A stretch of DNA of 64,000 nt. Origin: Plumapathes pennacea. Its lineage: Eukaryota > Cnidaria > Anthozoa > Antipatharia > Myriopathidae. The position numbers and the translations under genes were made by a program. The notes below the pieces were generated by a model, which had not been told where the DNA came from, did not search any database, and was given only the letters and a program-made list of their open reading frames with translations. The DNA is taken from assembly GCA_964036295.1 (NCBI GenBank), contig OZ038464.1, positions 11,890,001 through 11,954,000 on the forward strand, given 5' to 3'. How positions within the stretch are numbered: position 1 is the stretch's first letter; every line of letters begins with the position of its first letter. Below are positions 48,941 through 61,136 of the stretch, in pieces.

Positions 48941-49075
48941 ATTCGATGGCTTAGCGCGTAATACGGGCCGGCATTTTACTCGTTACTCGCATTTTTCCTC
49001 GCCCCGCGGCGGGGCTCGGAAAAATACGAGCAACTCGTAAAATACCGGCCCGTATTACGCGCTAAACCATCGAAT
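48941..49075. repeat. GC-rich foldback hairpin
   Basis: attcgatggcttagcgcgta ... ggcc pairs with ggcccgtattacgcgctaaa ccatcgaat, arms about 58 bp, with a ccccgcggcgggg centre. Confidence 0.88.
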
Positions 49076-49090
49076 AAGATGTATTTATTA

Positions 49091-49288
49091 CACGACTTCA
49101 CATTTTCGAGTGCAAATACGGGCCAAAACGAGTGCAAAGATGGGAGCGTATTGCACTCGTCAGGAACCAGATCAACTGTTTTATTAGCTTACGTGATCAG
49201 TTTTCGCAAGCAAAGTTTACGAACGCGTCATTTTTTGTTCCATTTTGCGCGCGGCGAGAATGTTTGCCCTGCTTCGTTTGTCGTGTAA
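49091..49288 (+). repeat. 198-bp dispersed repeat, copy B
   Basis: Matches 38081-38278. It follows the hairpin at 48941, suggesting that both belong to one composite foldback element. Confidence 0.85.
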
Positions 49289-49289
49289 C

Positions 49290-50430
49290 TAGACTGGCGT
49301 TGCCAGTGAGCTCGCGGCGTGAGTAAGTAGCGACAGGAGCGGAACTCCCAAGAGAGACTTCCAGTTTCTCACCAGAAAAAATATATAGAGAACTTGGCTT
49401 TTGACACCTTGCTCAAATGAACCTGATTAAACTATAAATTATCATTACAACTCTCATACACTTGCTTCTTAAAGGTTGAGCGACTCTGCATTTTGAGCTT
49501 AGGAGCGAAAGAGTCGGCCGGCAAGAAAATCTGAGTAATGCTTGACATATCTTTTTTTGGCAGTTTAACTTCAAACACTTATTTCTAATCAGAGGCCACG
49601 ATTAATCCAGCCTTCGCTTCACTACTTATCGGTTTCTTTTATTAACTGAATGCGTTTCTTCTATCAGGCTTTCGAGTATTCGTACTCTGTAACAAATGTA
49701 AAATTGAAAGCGAGGAATGTAACACGAGACATGTTTACAATATTATTGCGGTTTTGTTCACAGCGTGTTCAGTCCATTTGTGACTGCAAACTCAATGCTC
49801 AGGACTATTTTGGTGCATTTTTCATTTCTAGTATCAATGACCACTGTGAAACAAAGGCTACATGATCGAATGGAAGAAACATTTCAACAGGCAATGTACG
49901 ATAAGCAGAAGCATTTTATGAGACAACAGATGTTATGTACAGTGTAAAGCATAAATCGCCATTGTTTTACGGCTAAAGCTCATCGTAGCTTTGGTTTGGT
50001 TTTCAGCCTGTTATCTTCCCAGAAGTATTTCGTGTCGCCACAGAAAGTTTCGTCGCCGGACTAAATATTTATCGGCGACAGAGATATTTGCAATCCTGTA
50101 GCGGTATCCATCAAATATCAAATCCACCAAATTTCCGCGGTGAACTTAGGAACGCGAGCCAAAATCATTCCCTAAAATCCAGTTTATCCGTGCATGTTCC
50201 ACAGAGCCAAACGGTGTTGAGTTTGGATGGGATGCAGTTAACTTAACACACAAGTAACGAACAATTTAATAGCCCACATCTGAAGTTGTTCGCGAAGTCA
50301 ATTACGTCATCGCATGTCATGTGACAATGTGAACCAATCACCGTGTGCTGCTTCTCGACCCAGAAAAGAAAAACACGAAAAAAGAAAAAAGCTCGCCGCA
50401 GCCGCGAGCAAAAAGCAATACTAGTAGAAA
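49290..50430 (+). repeat. Segmental duplication left of the GPCR
   Basis: Matches 54462-56190 in the same orientation. It includes tggcgttgccagtgagctcg, a piggyBac-like MITE relic (49360-49510), agaggccacgattaatccag and family R sequence (49637-50400: tatcaggctttcgagtattc ... aaccaatcaccgtgtgctg). Short frames inside it are not conserved between copies, so it does not look coding. Confidence 0.88.
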
Positions 50431-50824
50431 AGTTAGTCACTTACATACGGTGCGTAATGAAATACAATATTCAATGTTGAACTGCTGGTGTTAACACATT
50501 TAATAATTAATAGAGCAATGTCGCTGCATATAAAACGAAGCAACTCTATCTCGAGCAGGTACTTCCTACAGTTCTCGTACGGAGTACCGCATCGCGAAAA
50601 ATAAATTTTGACAGTAAACCTTTTCCGAGCTCTTTTAAAAACCTTCTTAGAACACACAAATATTTAAACACTGACTTATTTAATGAACATAAAATGTATT
50701 TACTGCTGCTTCTCAAAGCCAGTTACAGAAACATAAAGGAACAATTGGTTTATCATGCGATATTTAGAATACTGCATTTTCGGTTGTGATGACCACTAAA
50801 GCACCTTAATAGAGGCTTAATCCT
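50431..50824. other. Downstream of the GPCR, nothing recognised
   Basis: AT-rich DNA between the duplication and the receptor stop codon. It would hold the 3' UTR of the minus-strand receptor; no clear AATAAA on that strand was assigned. Confidence 0.4.
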
Positions 50825-51709
50825 CTACTGCCGTAACACTGAATTGCCGCAAAATAAGTGTTTCAGTTCAGTCTTGATGTCTCTTTTCAAAAGAGAGTAG
50901 ACTATCGGGTTCAGCGCAGAGTTCAGGATGTACAGAAGTGCGGAAACAAAATACACAGCGCATGGAGGATTACACAACTTAACAATGAGACAAAAACCCA
51001 GATAAGATCCAACCGAATAGCACACTAAAAACGAACCCACAACGGCGCATGAAATCACCGCGGAAGAAGTTGTCTTGGCTGTGCTGTTAACTGTAACGAC
51101 CACTGTTGATTCTTGAGGCTGATTAAAGTTTAACTGCGCCGCGATGACAGTTCTCTCTCTTGAAAGTTTTCGAGCGATGTAGACCATGTGACCAGTGGCG
51201 AGAGAGAGGAAGAGTGACGGTAAAAAGTAAAATACTACCATAAAAGGCACGATAAGCCCCTTCCATGCCTTCAAAGATGCACTACCTTCTAACAGTTTTA
51301 TAAGCAGTGAAATAAACACATAAACGAGTGCACAAATCCACGCTGATGAGATTACGAGGAGAACTCGCTTCATGGTCATGAGTTCGCTGTATCTCAAGGA
51401 CCACACGACGGAGATGTAGCGGTCTGCTGCCATACAACACAAGTTAGTCACTGAAGCAAAGAGGAAGAACCAATAGACGAACAAACTTGCGTTCCCATAA
51501 CATAAAATAACATAAGGATCACAAAAGAATGAAGACGGAATGGCAGTTAAGCCAACACCAGCATCTGCCACGGCAAGCGACAAGATAAACCAGTTGGCGG
51601 TGTTGTGAAGTTGTGGTCGTTTGATGATAATGTAGCACACGATGCCATTTGTGACCACTGCAAAGACAGCCACAACACAAGAGACGATCCTAAAGCTGAG
51701 AAACTCCAT
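50825..51709 (-). CDS. Rhodopsin-class (class A) GPCR, intronless
   Basis: Complete 294-residue frame from ATG at 51709 to TAG at 50825. The frame is open 15 codons further upstream but only from a non-ATG codon, so this start is preferred. Seven hydrophobic segments are visible. Class A landmarks: Asn21 in helix 1 (VVTNGIV), Asp49 in helix 2 (LSLAVADAG), a Cys near 70 before helix 3, DRY at 96-98 followed by ISVVW, a basic third intracellular loop (ARKLSRERT ... STAKTT), and NPIVY in helix 7 (NSALNPIVYSLLKRDI) followed by a short tail with Cys for possible palmitoylation. The protein should sit in the plasma membrane and signal through G proteins. Single-exon receptors of this kind form large families in corals and sea anemones. 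The ligand cannot be told; resemblance to amine or adenosine receptors is only general. Confidence 0.93.
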   Translation of the reverse strand: MEFLSFRIVSCVVAVFAVVTNGIVCYIIIKRPQLHNTANWFILSLAVADAGVGLTAIPSSFFCDPYVILCYGNASLFVYWFFLFASVTNLCCMAADRYISVVWSLRYSELMTMKRVLLVISSAWICALVYVFISLLIKLLEGSASLKAWKGLIVPFMVVFYFLPSLFLSLATGHMVYIARKLSRERTVIAAQLNFNQPQESTVVVTVNSTAKTTSSAVISCAVVGSFLVCYSVGSYLGFCLIVKLCNPPCAVYFVSALLYILNSALNPIVYSLLKRDIKTELKHLFCGNSVLRQ

Positions 51710-52119
51710 TATTATAGAGTTCACAAAAGGAAAGTGGCGTCTCGACGAAAACAAAGCAGATGTTCAAGAATCAGCAGAGAGTAAACTTGTTCTATTTTTA
51801 TTATAAGTTTAATCAATGAACAGCCGAGAACAGCTTGGATCGAGAACTTGAAATGCGAAAGCCCTGGACACCAGCTCGGCGCTGGCATTTGGCCGCCGCG
51901 GACTTCCTAAAGTATTAAACAGTTACAAGTGTTTGATACAAGTTTGGCCAATTTCCCTTCACAATATAACAAACTTTGATCCAACACTCTGAAGAGCAAT
52001 TCAGTTAAAGGTAAAACTATTTTTATTCATTCTTTTTTACGGTAGCTCTTGGTCTTAGGCCTCCAAATTCCCACAAGGGAACCGTCCAAATGAGATCGCG
52101 CGGGACCGGGTATCAGCCA
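51710..52119. other. Upstream region of the GPCR
   Basis: Would contain the receptor promoter and 5' UTR (minus strand). No TATA-like element or other signal was convincingly identified. Confidence 0.4.
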
Positions 52120-52128
52120 CGGCCTTAA
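52120..52128. other. 9-bp target duplication, left (CGGCCTTAA)
   Basis: Exactly repeated at 54194-54202 on the other side of the giant foldback element. Confidence 0.9.
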
Positions 52129-52805
52129 GGTTGTGCCTAAATCGTACCAACGGGAAGGACAGCCGCGCAAGACTGAAAACGAGTTTAGACCCGATCGCCT
52201 CACGACCGAGAATCGGACGATGTCGGTAAATCCAAGATGGCTGTCTTCTGTGTATTTCATCGAACGATGAAATGAACAAGCCTTATCGAGTTAAGTGAAA
52301 TAACATCGCTTCCTTTCATCATAGTTTAGACGATTATAATAATATTGAACCTCGTGGCGAACTAAACTGTAGAAAATGTGACGTGTCCTTCCCGCTGGTG
52401 CGGTGTAAAATCGTGTCGTACCAACGGGAAGGACAGAGTGAAATAACTCGACTATTTTAGTCGAGGATCATTTTAAGTGAAGAGTAAGTGTATCTTCAAT
52501 AAAATCAAGTGGCATCTCTTCCTTTGGTGGTGATTTAGACAACTGAGGCGAACTAAACTGTGGAAAATGTGATGTGTCCTTCCCGCTGGTACGATGGAGT
52601 TCGATCGTACCAGCGGGAAATAACCAGACTATCTTTAACCGTATCTTCAGTCGAGGATATACAGAGTAAAATGTACCATCGGAAACTTAAGTAGAATTGC
52701 TTGACTGAATTATATTTGACACAAAATGAGCCTCGCAGTGAAGCAGAGTATAGTAAAGTGTGGGGGTGTCTAGAAAACTCAGACCTCAGACCTCAGACCT
52801 CAGAT

Positions 52806-53115
52806 CTGGAAAACTCAGACCCCCAAAATACGCTAAATGATTCGACCATTCCTTCTCGTAATTACTTTAAACGGAAGCTGCTCGAGCGAGACATCAAACA
52901 ATGCGGTATTTTTAGCCATTTCGCAAACATTCGGCAGGGTCTGAGTTTTCCAGATGTGGAAAACTCAGACCCCCCTAAAATACGCTAAACGATTCGACCA
53001 TTCCTTCTCGTAATTACTTTAATCGGAAGCTGCTCGAGCGAGACACCAAACAATGCGGTATTTTTAGCCATTTCGCAAACATTCGGCAGGGTCTGAGTTT
53101 TCCACATCTGGAAAA
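52806..53115. repeat. Two tandem ~150-bp units in the foldback centre
   Basis: Each unit runs gaaaactcagaccccc ... cgaccattccttctcgtaat ... gctgctcgagcgagac ... gcggtatttttagccatttc ... cattcggcagggtctgag. A partial third follows at 53118-53215, and an inverted copy lies at 53365-53510. Confidence 0.85.
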
Positions 53116-53119
53116 CTCA

Positions 53120-53160
53120 GACCCCCCTCCCCCCCCCCCTCCCCCCCCCCCCCCCCCTCC
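53120..53160. repeat. C-rich run
   Basis: Nearly pure C with a few T, followed by nine A. Length may be inexact. Confidence 0.85.
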
Positions 53161-54280
53161 AAAAAAAAATTACGCGAAACGATTTGATCGTTCCTTCTCG
53201 TAATTGCTTTAACCCCCAAAATACATACATCGCCTGTTTCACGGCTCCATTATGAAACAAGTTTGTCGGATCTCGTTTTACATCATTTGTAATCAACTTG
53301 TGACAATGGAACTGGGACGTGGATGTGTGACCTGTCATTTCTGCCACGTGACCTGTCTGGAAAGTTATAACTTTAGTCGAATGTTTGCGAAATGGCTAAA
53401 AATACCGCATTGTTTGATGTCTCGCTTGAGCAGCTTCCGTTTAAAGTAATTACGAGAAGGAATGGTCGAATCATTTAGCGTATTTTGGGGGTCTGAGTTT
53501 TCCAGATCTGAGGTCTGAGGTCTGAGGTCTGAGTTTTCTAGACACCCTAAAGTGTGGTGTCCTTTCCGCTGGTACGCTGTCTTCGGATTGTCGTAGGCTC
53601 ATTTTGTGTCAAATATAATTCAGTCAAGCAATTCTACTTAAGTTTCCGATGGTACATTTTACTCTGTATATCCTCGACTGAAGATACGGTTAAAGATAGT
53701 CTGGTTATTTCCCGCTATCCTTCCCGCTGGTACGATCGAACTCCATCGTACCAGCGGGAAGGACACATCACAGTTTAGTTCGCCTCAGTTGTCTAAATCA
53801 CCACCAAAGGAAGAGATGCCACTTTACTTTATTGAAGATACACTTACTCTTCACTTAAAATGATCCTCGACTAAAATAGTCGAGTTATTTCACTCTGTCC
53901 TTCCCGTTGGTACGACACGATTACACCGTACCAGCGGGAAGGACACGTCACATTTTCTACAGTTTAGTTCGCCACGAGGTTCAATATGTATTATAATCGT
54001 CTAAACTATGATGAAAGGAAGCGATGTTATTTCACTTAACTCAATAAGGCTTGTTCATTTCATCGTTCGATGAAATACACAGAAGACAGGATTTACCGAC
54101 ATCGTCCGATTCTCGGTCGTGAGGCGATCGGATCTAAGCTCGTTTTCAGTCTTGCGCGGCTGTCCTTCCCGTTGGTACGATTTAGGCACAACCCGGCCTT
54201 AACCGAATAACAACTTTGATCGTAAAATGTAACCTTCGTTTTGTTGTTATGAGTCACATGACATATGGCGTTTTAGTATG

Positions 54281-54450
54281 TAGACACGAGTGTTTTACTG
54301 GAAAATATACCGTGCGTAAAATCCATACGAAACTACATCCGGGACCCGAGTGGCGTATTTGCCATATCCTCACTAGTGAGGATATCGTTGGCATCATTTC
54401 CCGCTTTTACACGGTTGTTTGTGCAATTTCTCGTAAAACACTCGTGTCTA
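54281..54450. repeat. Small foldback element
   Basis: tagacacgagtgttttac (54281) and gtaaaacactcgtgtcta (to 54450) are exact inverted ends. A central atatcctcactagtgaggatat palindrome lies between them. About 170 bp. Confidence 0.85.
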
Positions 54451-54461
54451 ATATAATAACT

Positions 54462-56190
54462 ATACTGGCCTTGCCAGTGAGCTCGCGGCGTGAGTTGGGT
54501 CGAGACCAGAATATAAAATGGAAAGTAGGGTACAAGAGCGAACTCCCAAAAGAGACTTCCAGTTTCTCACCATAAAAATATCACACAGTATAGAGAACTT
54601 GGCTTTTGACACCTTGATTAAACTAAAAATTATTATTACAACACTCATACACTTGCTTCTTAAAGGTTCAGCGACCCTGCATCTTGAGGATGCGTGACAT
54701 ATCTTTTTATGCACAATCGATTATGACAGTTTGACCTCGACTCTTATTTCTAATCAGAGGCCACGATTAATCCAGCCTTCGCTTCACTGCTTATTTGTTT
54801 TCTTTTATTAACTTAATGTACGTTTCTTCTATCAGGCTTTCGAGTATTCGTGCTCTGTAACAAATATAAAATTGAAAGCGAGGAATGTCACACGAGAGAT
54901 GTTTACAATATTCGGTTTTGTTCACAGTGTGTTCAGTCTACTTGTGACTGCAAACTCAATCCTCAGAATTATTTTAGTGTATTTTTCATTTCTGGTATTT
55001 AATGAACATTGCGAAACAAAGGCTACATGATCGGATGAAAGAAACACTTCAACAGGCAATGTACGAATACGCAGAAAAATTTTATGAGGCAACAGATGTC
55101 ATGTACAGAGTAAAGCATAAAGCGTCATTGTTTTACGGCCAAAGCTCACCGTAGCTTTGGTTTCTGTTTTCGCCCTGTTATCTTACCAAAAGTATTTCGT
55201 GTCGCCACAGAAAGTTTCGTCGGGACTAAATACTATCGGCGACAGAGATATTAGCAATCCCCCAGTGGTATCCATCAAACATTTGTTTACGGTTATTCTC
55301 AAAGCTTCCGCGGTGAACGCGAGCCAAAATCGTTCCAGAAAATCCAGTTTATCCGTGCCTATTCCACAGAGCCAAATGGTGTTGAGTTTGAATGGGATGC
55401 AGTTAACTTTTTCGCTTCACTACTTATGTGTTTTCTTTTATTAACTCAATACGTTTTTTCTATCAGGCTTTCGAGTATTCGTGCTCTGTAACAAATATAA
55501 AATTGAAAGCGAGGAATGTCACACGAGAGATGTTTACAATATTATTGCGCTTTTGTTCACAGTGTGTTCAGTCCATTTGTGACTGCAAACTCAATCCTCA
55601 GAATTATTTCAGTGTATTTTTCATTTCTGGTATTCAATGACCATTGCGAAACAAAGGCTACATGATCGGATGAAAGAAACACTTCAACAGGCAATGTACG
55701 AATACGCAGAAGAATTTTATGAGGCAACAGATGTCATGTACAGAGTAAAGTATAAAGCGTCATTGTTTTACGGCTAAAGCTCACCGCAGCTTTGAATTCT
55801 GTTTTCGCCCTGTTATCTTACCAAAAGTATTTCGTGTCGCGACAGAAAGTTTCGTCGGGACTAAATATTTATCGGCGACAGAGACATTAGCAATCCCCCA
55901 GCGGTATCCATCAAATATTTGTTTACGGCTATTCTCAAAGCTTCCGAGGTGAACGCGAGCCAAAATCGTTCCCGAAAATCCAGTTTATCTGTGCATATTC
56001 CACAGAGCCAAATGGTGTTGAGTTAGGATGAGATGCAGTTAACTTTTACACACAAGTAACGAGCAATTCACTGGCCACATCTCGAGTTGTTTAGCGAAGT
56101 CAATTACATCATCGCTTAGCACGTGATAATATGAACCAATCACCGTGTACTGATTCTCGACCGACAAAAAGAAAAATAAATAAATAAAAA
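54462..56190 (+). repeat. Segmental duplication right of the GPCR, partly tandem
   Basis: Same order of sequence as 49290-50430. Here the family R part is itself doubled in tandem with a 633-bp period (cgcttcact at 54780 and 55413; the second copy ends near 56047). Copies are about 90-95 percent alike by eye. Confidence 0.88.
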
Positions 56191-56439
56191 TTTGCGTTTT
56201 TAAAGTCCATGTAAACCCATTGACACCACTTTGCCCCATAATTTGGGAGTTGTTCTGAACACGGCTGCAAAGTTTATTTTGGCCTATTAGATCAGTATGA
56301 CGGTCAAAATGTGAAATTTAGAGGCAGGAACTTCACTTCCGGTCAAAACGCTCATTAATCCATGTGACGTCACAAGGGGCATTTCAAAACAACATGGCGG
56401 AAAGTGGGGCAAGCAGCAGAAGAAGCAGCTCACGTTCGG

Positions 56440-56880
56440 TTCTTCTACTTATTCGATGTTCTTTCACACAAATATTGCTCAAAACACAGATACATTGGTT
56501 ACATCTATAATCGAGCATTTGCAAAAACACAACCCTTCGTACTTTACGGGGGTCCCGCTGGTAACACATCAAGCATTTGTGTACGGCTATTTTCAAATCT
56601 TCCGACGCTTAAAAACAATGCAAGCCAAAATCGTTCTTAAAGTATGGCTTCCGTGCATCCAGAAAGCCAACCGATGTTCAGTTCGGATGGGATACAGGCT
56701 AACTTTAACACAATTCAATTTCAGTCTCTTGCTTCAATCGCCGACATCTCAAGTCGCTCGCGAGGAAAGTCAAATATTGCATAACGTCATCGCAAATCAC
56801 GTGATAATGCGAACCAATCACCGTGTGCTGATTCGTAACCCAGAAAAATAACAAAAAAATTAAAAAACGCGCTCCATTTT
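56440..56880 (+). repeat. Diverged copy of dispersed repeat family R
   Basis: Shares the layout of the copies at 54830-56180 (tattcg...ctctttcac, cgggggtcccgctggtaac, gttcagttcggatgggata, aaccaatcaccgtgtgctga). It is closest to the reverse copy at 46650-46995. A possible ATG frame (56456-56851) is not preserved in the other copies. Confidence 0.75.
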
Positions 56881-59110
56881 AAAGCTTGTGTTAGTCACAA
56901 GCAATAAGTTTAAATGAAATCTGATAAATTATTGACATTACTTGCGGTTTTGGTCAAATTCATTTTCGAATTCTTCTCTCAGTTCTCTACAACATTTTTC
57001 ATTGCTGGCGAAAACTATGCGAAGCAAAGCAAATATAATCAAACGATAGAAATATTTCGACAAGCTGAAGTCGCTCGATCGCGATCAGGGCTGTCAGTGG
57101 TCACGGGTCTTTCAACTTTGACTTACGCTTGTCAAACCGAGAAATTACCAAAACATCTGTGATAATGGTTCTGAACTGCAACAGATCTCTGGCAATTCAG
57201 GAATACAATGATAACAATCAAAATAACTCCAGAAAACGTCTTCTCATCTCTTCGTTTCTTCATGCGTATTCGATGATGCTCAAATTTCAAAGGTAATTGT
57301 TGACACAGCATGACGGACTGACTGACTGACGCAGTCTTAAATGCCACCGCAAAAACTACTTCGACGATCGCGTTCTCGATTTTGTTGCGTTGTCGGTAAT
57401 ATCGATACTGCCCAAATTGGGAACAGAACGACTTCCATATTTGGAATCCATTGTTGACAGCACCGGGACACATTCCAATTGACTGGATCGCATGAAGCTT
57501 CGCTTTTCAGCACTTCGTGCTGAACGCGAGCTTAAAAATGGTGATTCGAGGCAAAATTAAATACACCGCGGACAAGAACTTCGCGACGCGCAGCATGGGT
57601 TTTGTCGTTAGTTTCGTTGCTTCAGTCGGCTAAAATTCTGTCCAATGAGTACAGTTGATATACGGTCGGAATCGTTCCGACTTCACGAACTAACCATTGA
57701 TGGTTCTCATTAGTCCCGGATAATCACGAGCGACCATTTATCGATTCTTATGTAACGTTGCATTACTTACACACTCGATAGAATAGCGTCTACAGCTTCT
57801 TCGAAGCAATAGACACAAAAATGGACACCTGAAGCAACTTATATGATTACCAGATATGTTTTGTTGGTAGATAACTAGAAGAATATAATCTCAAATCGTT
57901 TTGTTTTTGTCTGAAGATTGTTTAGTGGTTTTCCGGCTTTCGACACAGTTCTCTCGTGCTAATTCACTCGCACGTTCCGCGAATTGTAAAACCAGAATTC
58001 GACAAGAGCACAAGCTACTATATTGAACGGTTTTAATCGGTGCCACTCGAAAGGTTTTTCCTCGCATTGTTGGTCAAGGTCGATAGACACGAGGTTTACA
58101 CAGGATAAAACGTCACTAGACACGATGGACAGAGCACAAAAATCCTTATCAAAATTTGCCAGTAGGGATGGCAAATGCTACCTAGAAAATGGTGGGTCTA
58201 AGAAAGTTATGGCCCGATCTCGGAATCTCGGCAGCCTTTTTGAGTCTCGGAGTCTCGTTGTTTTCGTTTCTTTCCTCTCAAGCTCGGAGTGGTTAGTCTC
58301 GTTCTCGGATTTTTAAACAAGGGACTCGGCGTCTCGGCAAATCTCGGATTTTACCATTCGCCATCCCTGCCTCATCGTGATCTGTTGATCTGGTCTTCGC
58401 TTCAAGAGAAATTTTAACACCATTTGCCCAATAACCAACAAATAAAACTAGGCCGAAATAAGACCGGCTTTACGAAAATACGAACCATTTCATTGAGTGA
58501 TTAAACTTGAAATAGTTCCAAGACGATCAGCAAATTCCTAGTGACCTGGAAAATCTCCCAGTAAACTATTATTTATCAGCAGAACTACACAAACAAAAGC
58601 TTCACCCGCAAACCTTTTGTGGTATAGTGGTCGCAGATTTAGAAGCCAAGATTAAAATTTGCAGTAGATCGAAACGAGCAGGAGACGTATTTTGATTTCA
58701 CAAGGCTTCTTATCTTTGTCGATCGATGTTCATCCAATCATGCCATCACATGTCAGGTTTTAATCATGCTAAGAATATAATACTCACTATTGCAGAGGTT
58801 TGTCCTTGCTGAGTTTCTATCAATTGTAGAATGACGCTCTCGGTGCAGACACTCGTTATATTTTGTTCGACAATCTGTTGGTACGGAAAGAACCTTAAAA
58901 TAGCGCCACCTAAAAACTAGCCACACAGTAAATCGCCTCTTTTTGTTTCCAATTTAACTTGTGAAAGTTGCATTTAACGTGAATTATAAAACTTACCCCA
59001 TTGCAAATGGTTCAAGGGAGTTTTATGTCTGGAGATTATATCATACGAGCAATAGTCACAACAAAGAAACTGTTTCACGAAAGTAGTTGAATTGATGAAA
59101 ATAAACTACA
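56881..59110. other. Intergenic, no gene recognised
   Basis: Short frames at 56914-57162 (+) and 57132-57473 (-) have no recognisable domain. At 58195-58370 the sequence is locally repetitive (ctcggaatctcggcagcc, ctcggagtctcgttg and similar ctcgg(a/c) units). The rest is AT-rich single-copy-looking DNA. Confidence 0.45.
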
Positions 59111-59289
59111 CAGTCGAACCCCGATATTTCGAAGTCCCACAGGACATAAAAATATGCTCGAAATAGGCCGGGCAAATAGCGGGGTTTCGAAATAACCAAG
59201 CTAGTCGAGCTAATCCAAGGGGATTCGGTTTGACTTTGAAATAGCGGGGACTTCGAATTAACCGAGTTTCAAATAGCGGATTTCGACTG
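59111..59289. mobile_element. pogo/Tigger-like MITE, 179 bp
   Basis: The left end cagtcgaaccccgatatttc and right end gcggatttcgactg form imperfect inverted repeats, with a second inverted pair ttcgaagtccc / gggacttcgaa inside. TA follows on the right; the left flank reads ctaca. Start and spacing resemble pogo/Tigger-type ends; inferred. Confidence 0.75.
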
Positions 59290-60860
59290 TATAGCAATTC
59301 CCTGCAGTAACCAGAAAATATTACCTGAACAGTAAATATCAGAAATTATAGAGTTAAAAAAGTAAGTCGATCACCGTTTTCAGTATATTTTGCACTAAAA
59401 ATTTCAGTCTATACTGAAATCAGCGTTCAAACCGATCAAGAGCTTGAAACATGCAGACTGAACAACTAATTTGGTATTTAAAACACATAAATACTTACCC
59501 AAGCGGCACTTTATCCTCAGCTCCTTCAATGGCAGAAATCAGTCCAATTCACTGAATGACACGGTGTGATGATGGCGACTAACAGGTTCTGTTGGTGTAA
59601 AGCAGACTGAGTATATTTATGACAAATCGTTTTCTGGCTCCTGGTCTGCTGTTTACTTGCGGTTTCGGTCAGTGAAGTCACTCGCGCGTCATCAGTAAAA
59701 AGCAGTGATCTTTCAATTTGTGAGGTTCGTAGAGAAATGAACACTACGCGGAAATTTTTACAGGATTTAAGCGGCTCTAATATAATACAAACGTTAGTAT
59801 TAAATTACCGGCATAATTTGCCGAGACTACAATCATGGTCAAAATCCGTCAGGTGAACAGGCTATAGAACTGATGCCAATTCACGTTTCTCGTCTCAGAT
59901 ATAGGCTACAGTATCGCTGGTTTTTTCTGGGAAAATTGCACGTTTAAAAACCCAAAGTGTTTGCTTCCAGAATAGTTCGCAAGTGAAGAGTGTTTACCTA
60001 AGAAAGCGCACTTTCTGAGATTGAAGATTGTGGATTGAAGATTGTGTTTCGAGATGTTCCGACACATAACTTCAAGGCCAAACCACAGTAATCTACGACT
60101 GCTTCTGGGCGAGTTGCCCGGGTTGGTGTGTGCTAGGTACTGTTTGCAACTGATACTTCAACGATGATCTGCAGTGAGAGGGGAAATTTGGTATAACAGA
60201 CAGACCACTTTCACAACATGCGCATTAGGAGATAACACTTTTTACCCTGCACATAGACGGGTGTCTGTCGTTAAGTAAATCTCTTTTGCTACTTGGTTTT
60301 GTCTATGTAATTTCATTATATAGAACCATAGAATAAGTTATACACTCTGCCCGCCACGTTTTATCGTTGGTGGTCCGCCAGTGCGCCTTACGAGCTGCGC
60401 CTGATTGTGAAAGCGGCCTATTCGATCCAAACACTTTTGGCCATGATTTTAGCTGGATATCACTCTCTTAATACCTTATAAAACATAATCTAATAAACTG
60501 AGTTTGAGTTCAACCTCGTAGCGGTCTTGCTTCCTGAGGTTTACAGGCCTGTTATTTACAAAGGAATACGAGCGAATTACGCCCTAATGACACAAACTCT
60601 AAAAATACCTCATTACACTTTCTCAATATGAACATGGTTGACTGGTTACAGGTTCTAATGGGAACTAAGTTACATGCAATCATGTATCTCATAGTCAAGG
60701 TATAATTGCATTAGAACCATAGTGTTAGATATTTTAGCTTGCAGTATTTCCGGTCCCTCCTGCGCCCGAATACATAAGACTGAGCGAGATTCATGGTGAC
60801 AAACAGTACTTAAACGGTGTTGAACAAGCGATACGAAAGAGTGCCGCTGAGTAAAGCTGT
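59290..60860. other. Intergenic, no gene recognised
   Basis: A 72-residue minus frame at 59526-59744 has no recognised domain; it could be an exon but there is no support. No repeats with clear ends were seen. Confidence 0.4.
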
Positions 60861-61132
60861 TGGCTGTTGTTGTTGGGGTCTTCGTTTTCGGGGTCTTCGT
60901 TTTCTTTACAACCTCCGAATGTATAGAACTTGTGACGCAACGTAAAATTAACGCTAGCCTGTACGTATACAACATCTGGGTAGACCACAAACCCATCACG
61001 ACTCTACAGGGCTTACTGACCAAAATAAAGGACAAACTCGGGGACAAAACCTCACGACAGACCGGAAAGAGTATACAGAATACCCCGTGGCTGACCGAGA
61101 AACCACCTACATTGGTGAAAGTGGCAAAAAAA

Positions 61133-61136
61133 CAAA

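Larger units (their letters stand above)
52129..54193. mobile_element. Giant foldback element, Mutator-like (2065 bp)
   Basis: Begins ggttgtgcctaaatcgtacc and ends with the reverse complement, flanked by the perfect 9-bp duplication CGGCCTTAA. The arms are roughly 0.8 kb (about 52129-52920 against 53380-54193) and nearly complementary. Within each arm the motif tccttcccgctggtacgat occurs several times in both directions (e.g. 52390, 52577-52617, 53720-53760, 53895-53945), giving smaller nested hairpins. The centre holds two tandem copies of a ~150-bp unit (52806-52955 and 52956-53115) with gaaaactcagacccccaaaa, then a C-rich run. No transposase frame. The 9-bp duplication with very long inverted repeats fits Mutator-like elements; the assignment is an inference. 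Confidence 0.9.

Noticed and set aside
54216..54575. Plus-strand 119-codon frame
   Set aside because: It runs through a foldback hairpin (54281-54450) and repeat sequence; no domain and no support from the sister copy.
56456..56851. Plus-strand 131-codon frame
   Set aside because: It lies in repeat family R and is not conserved as a frame in the other copies of the family.
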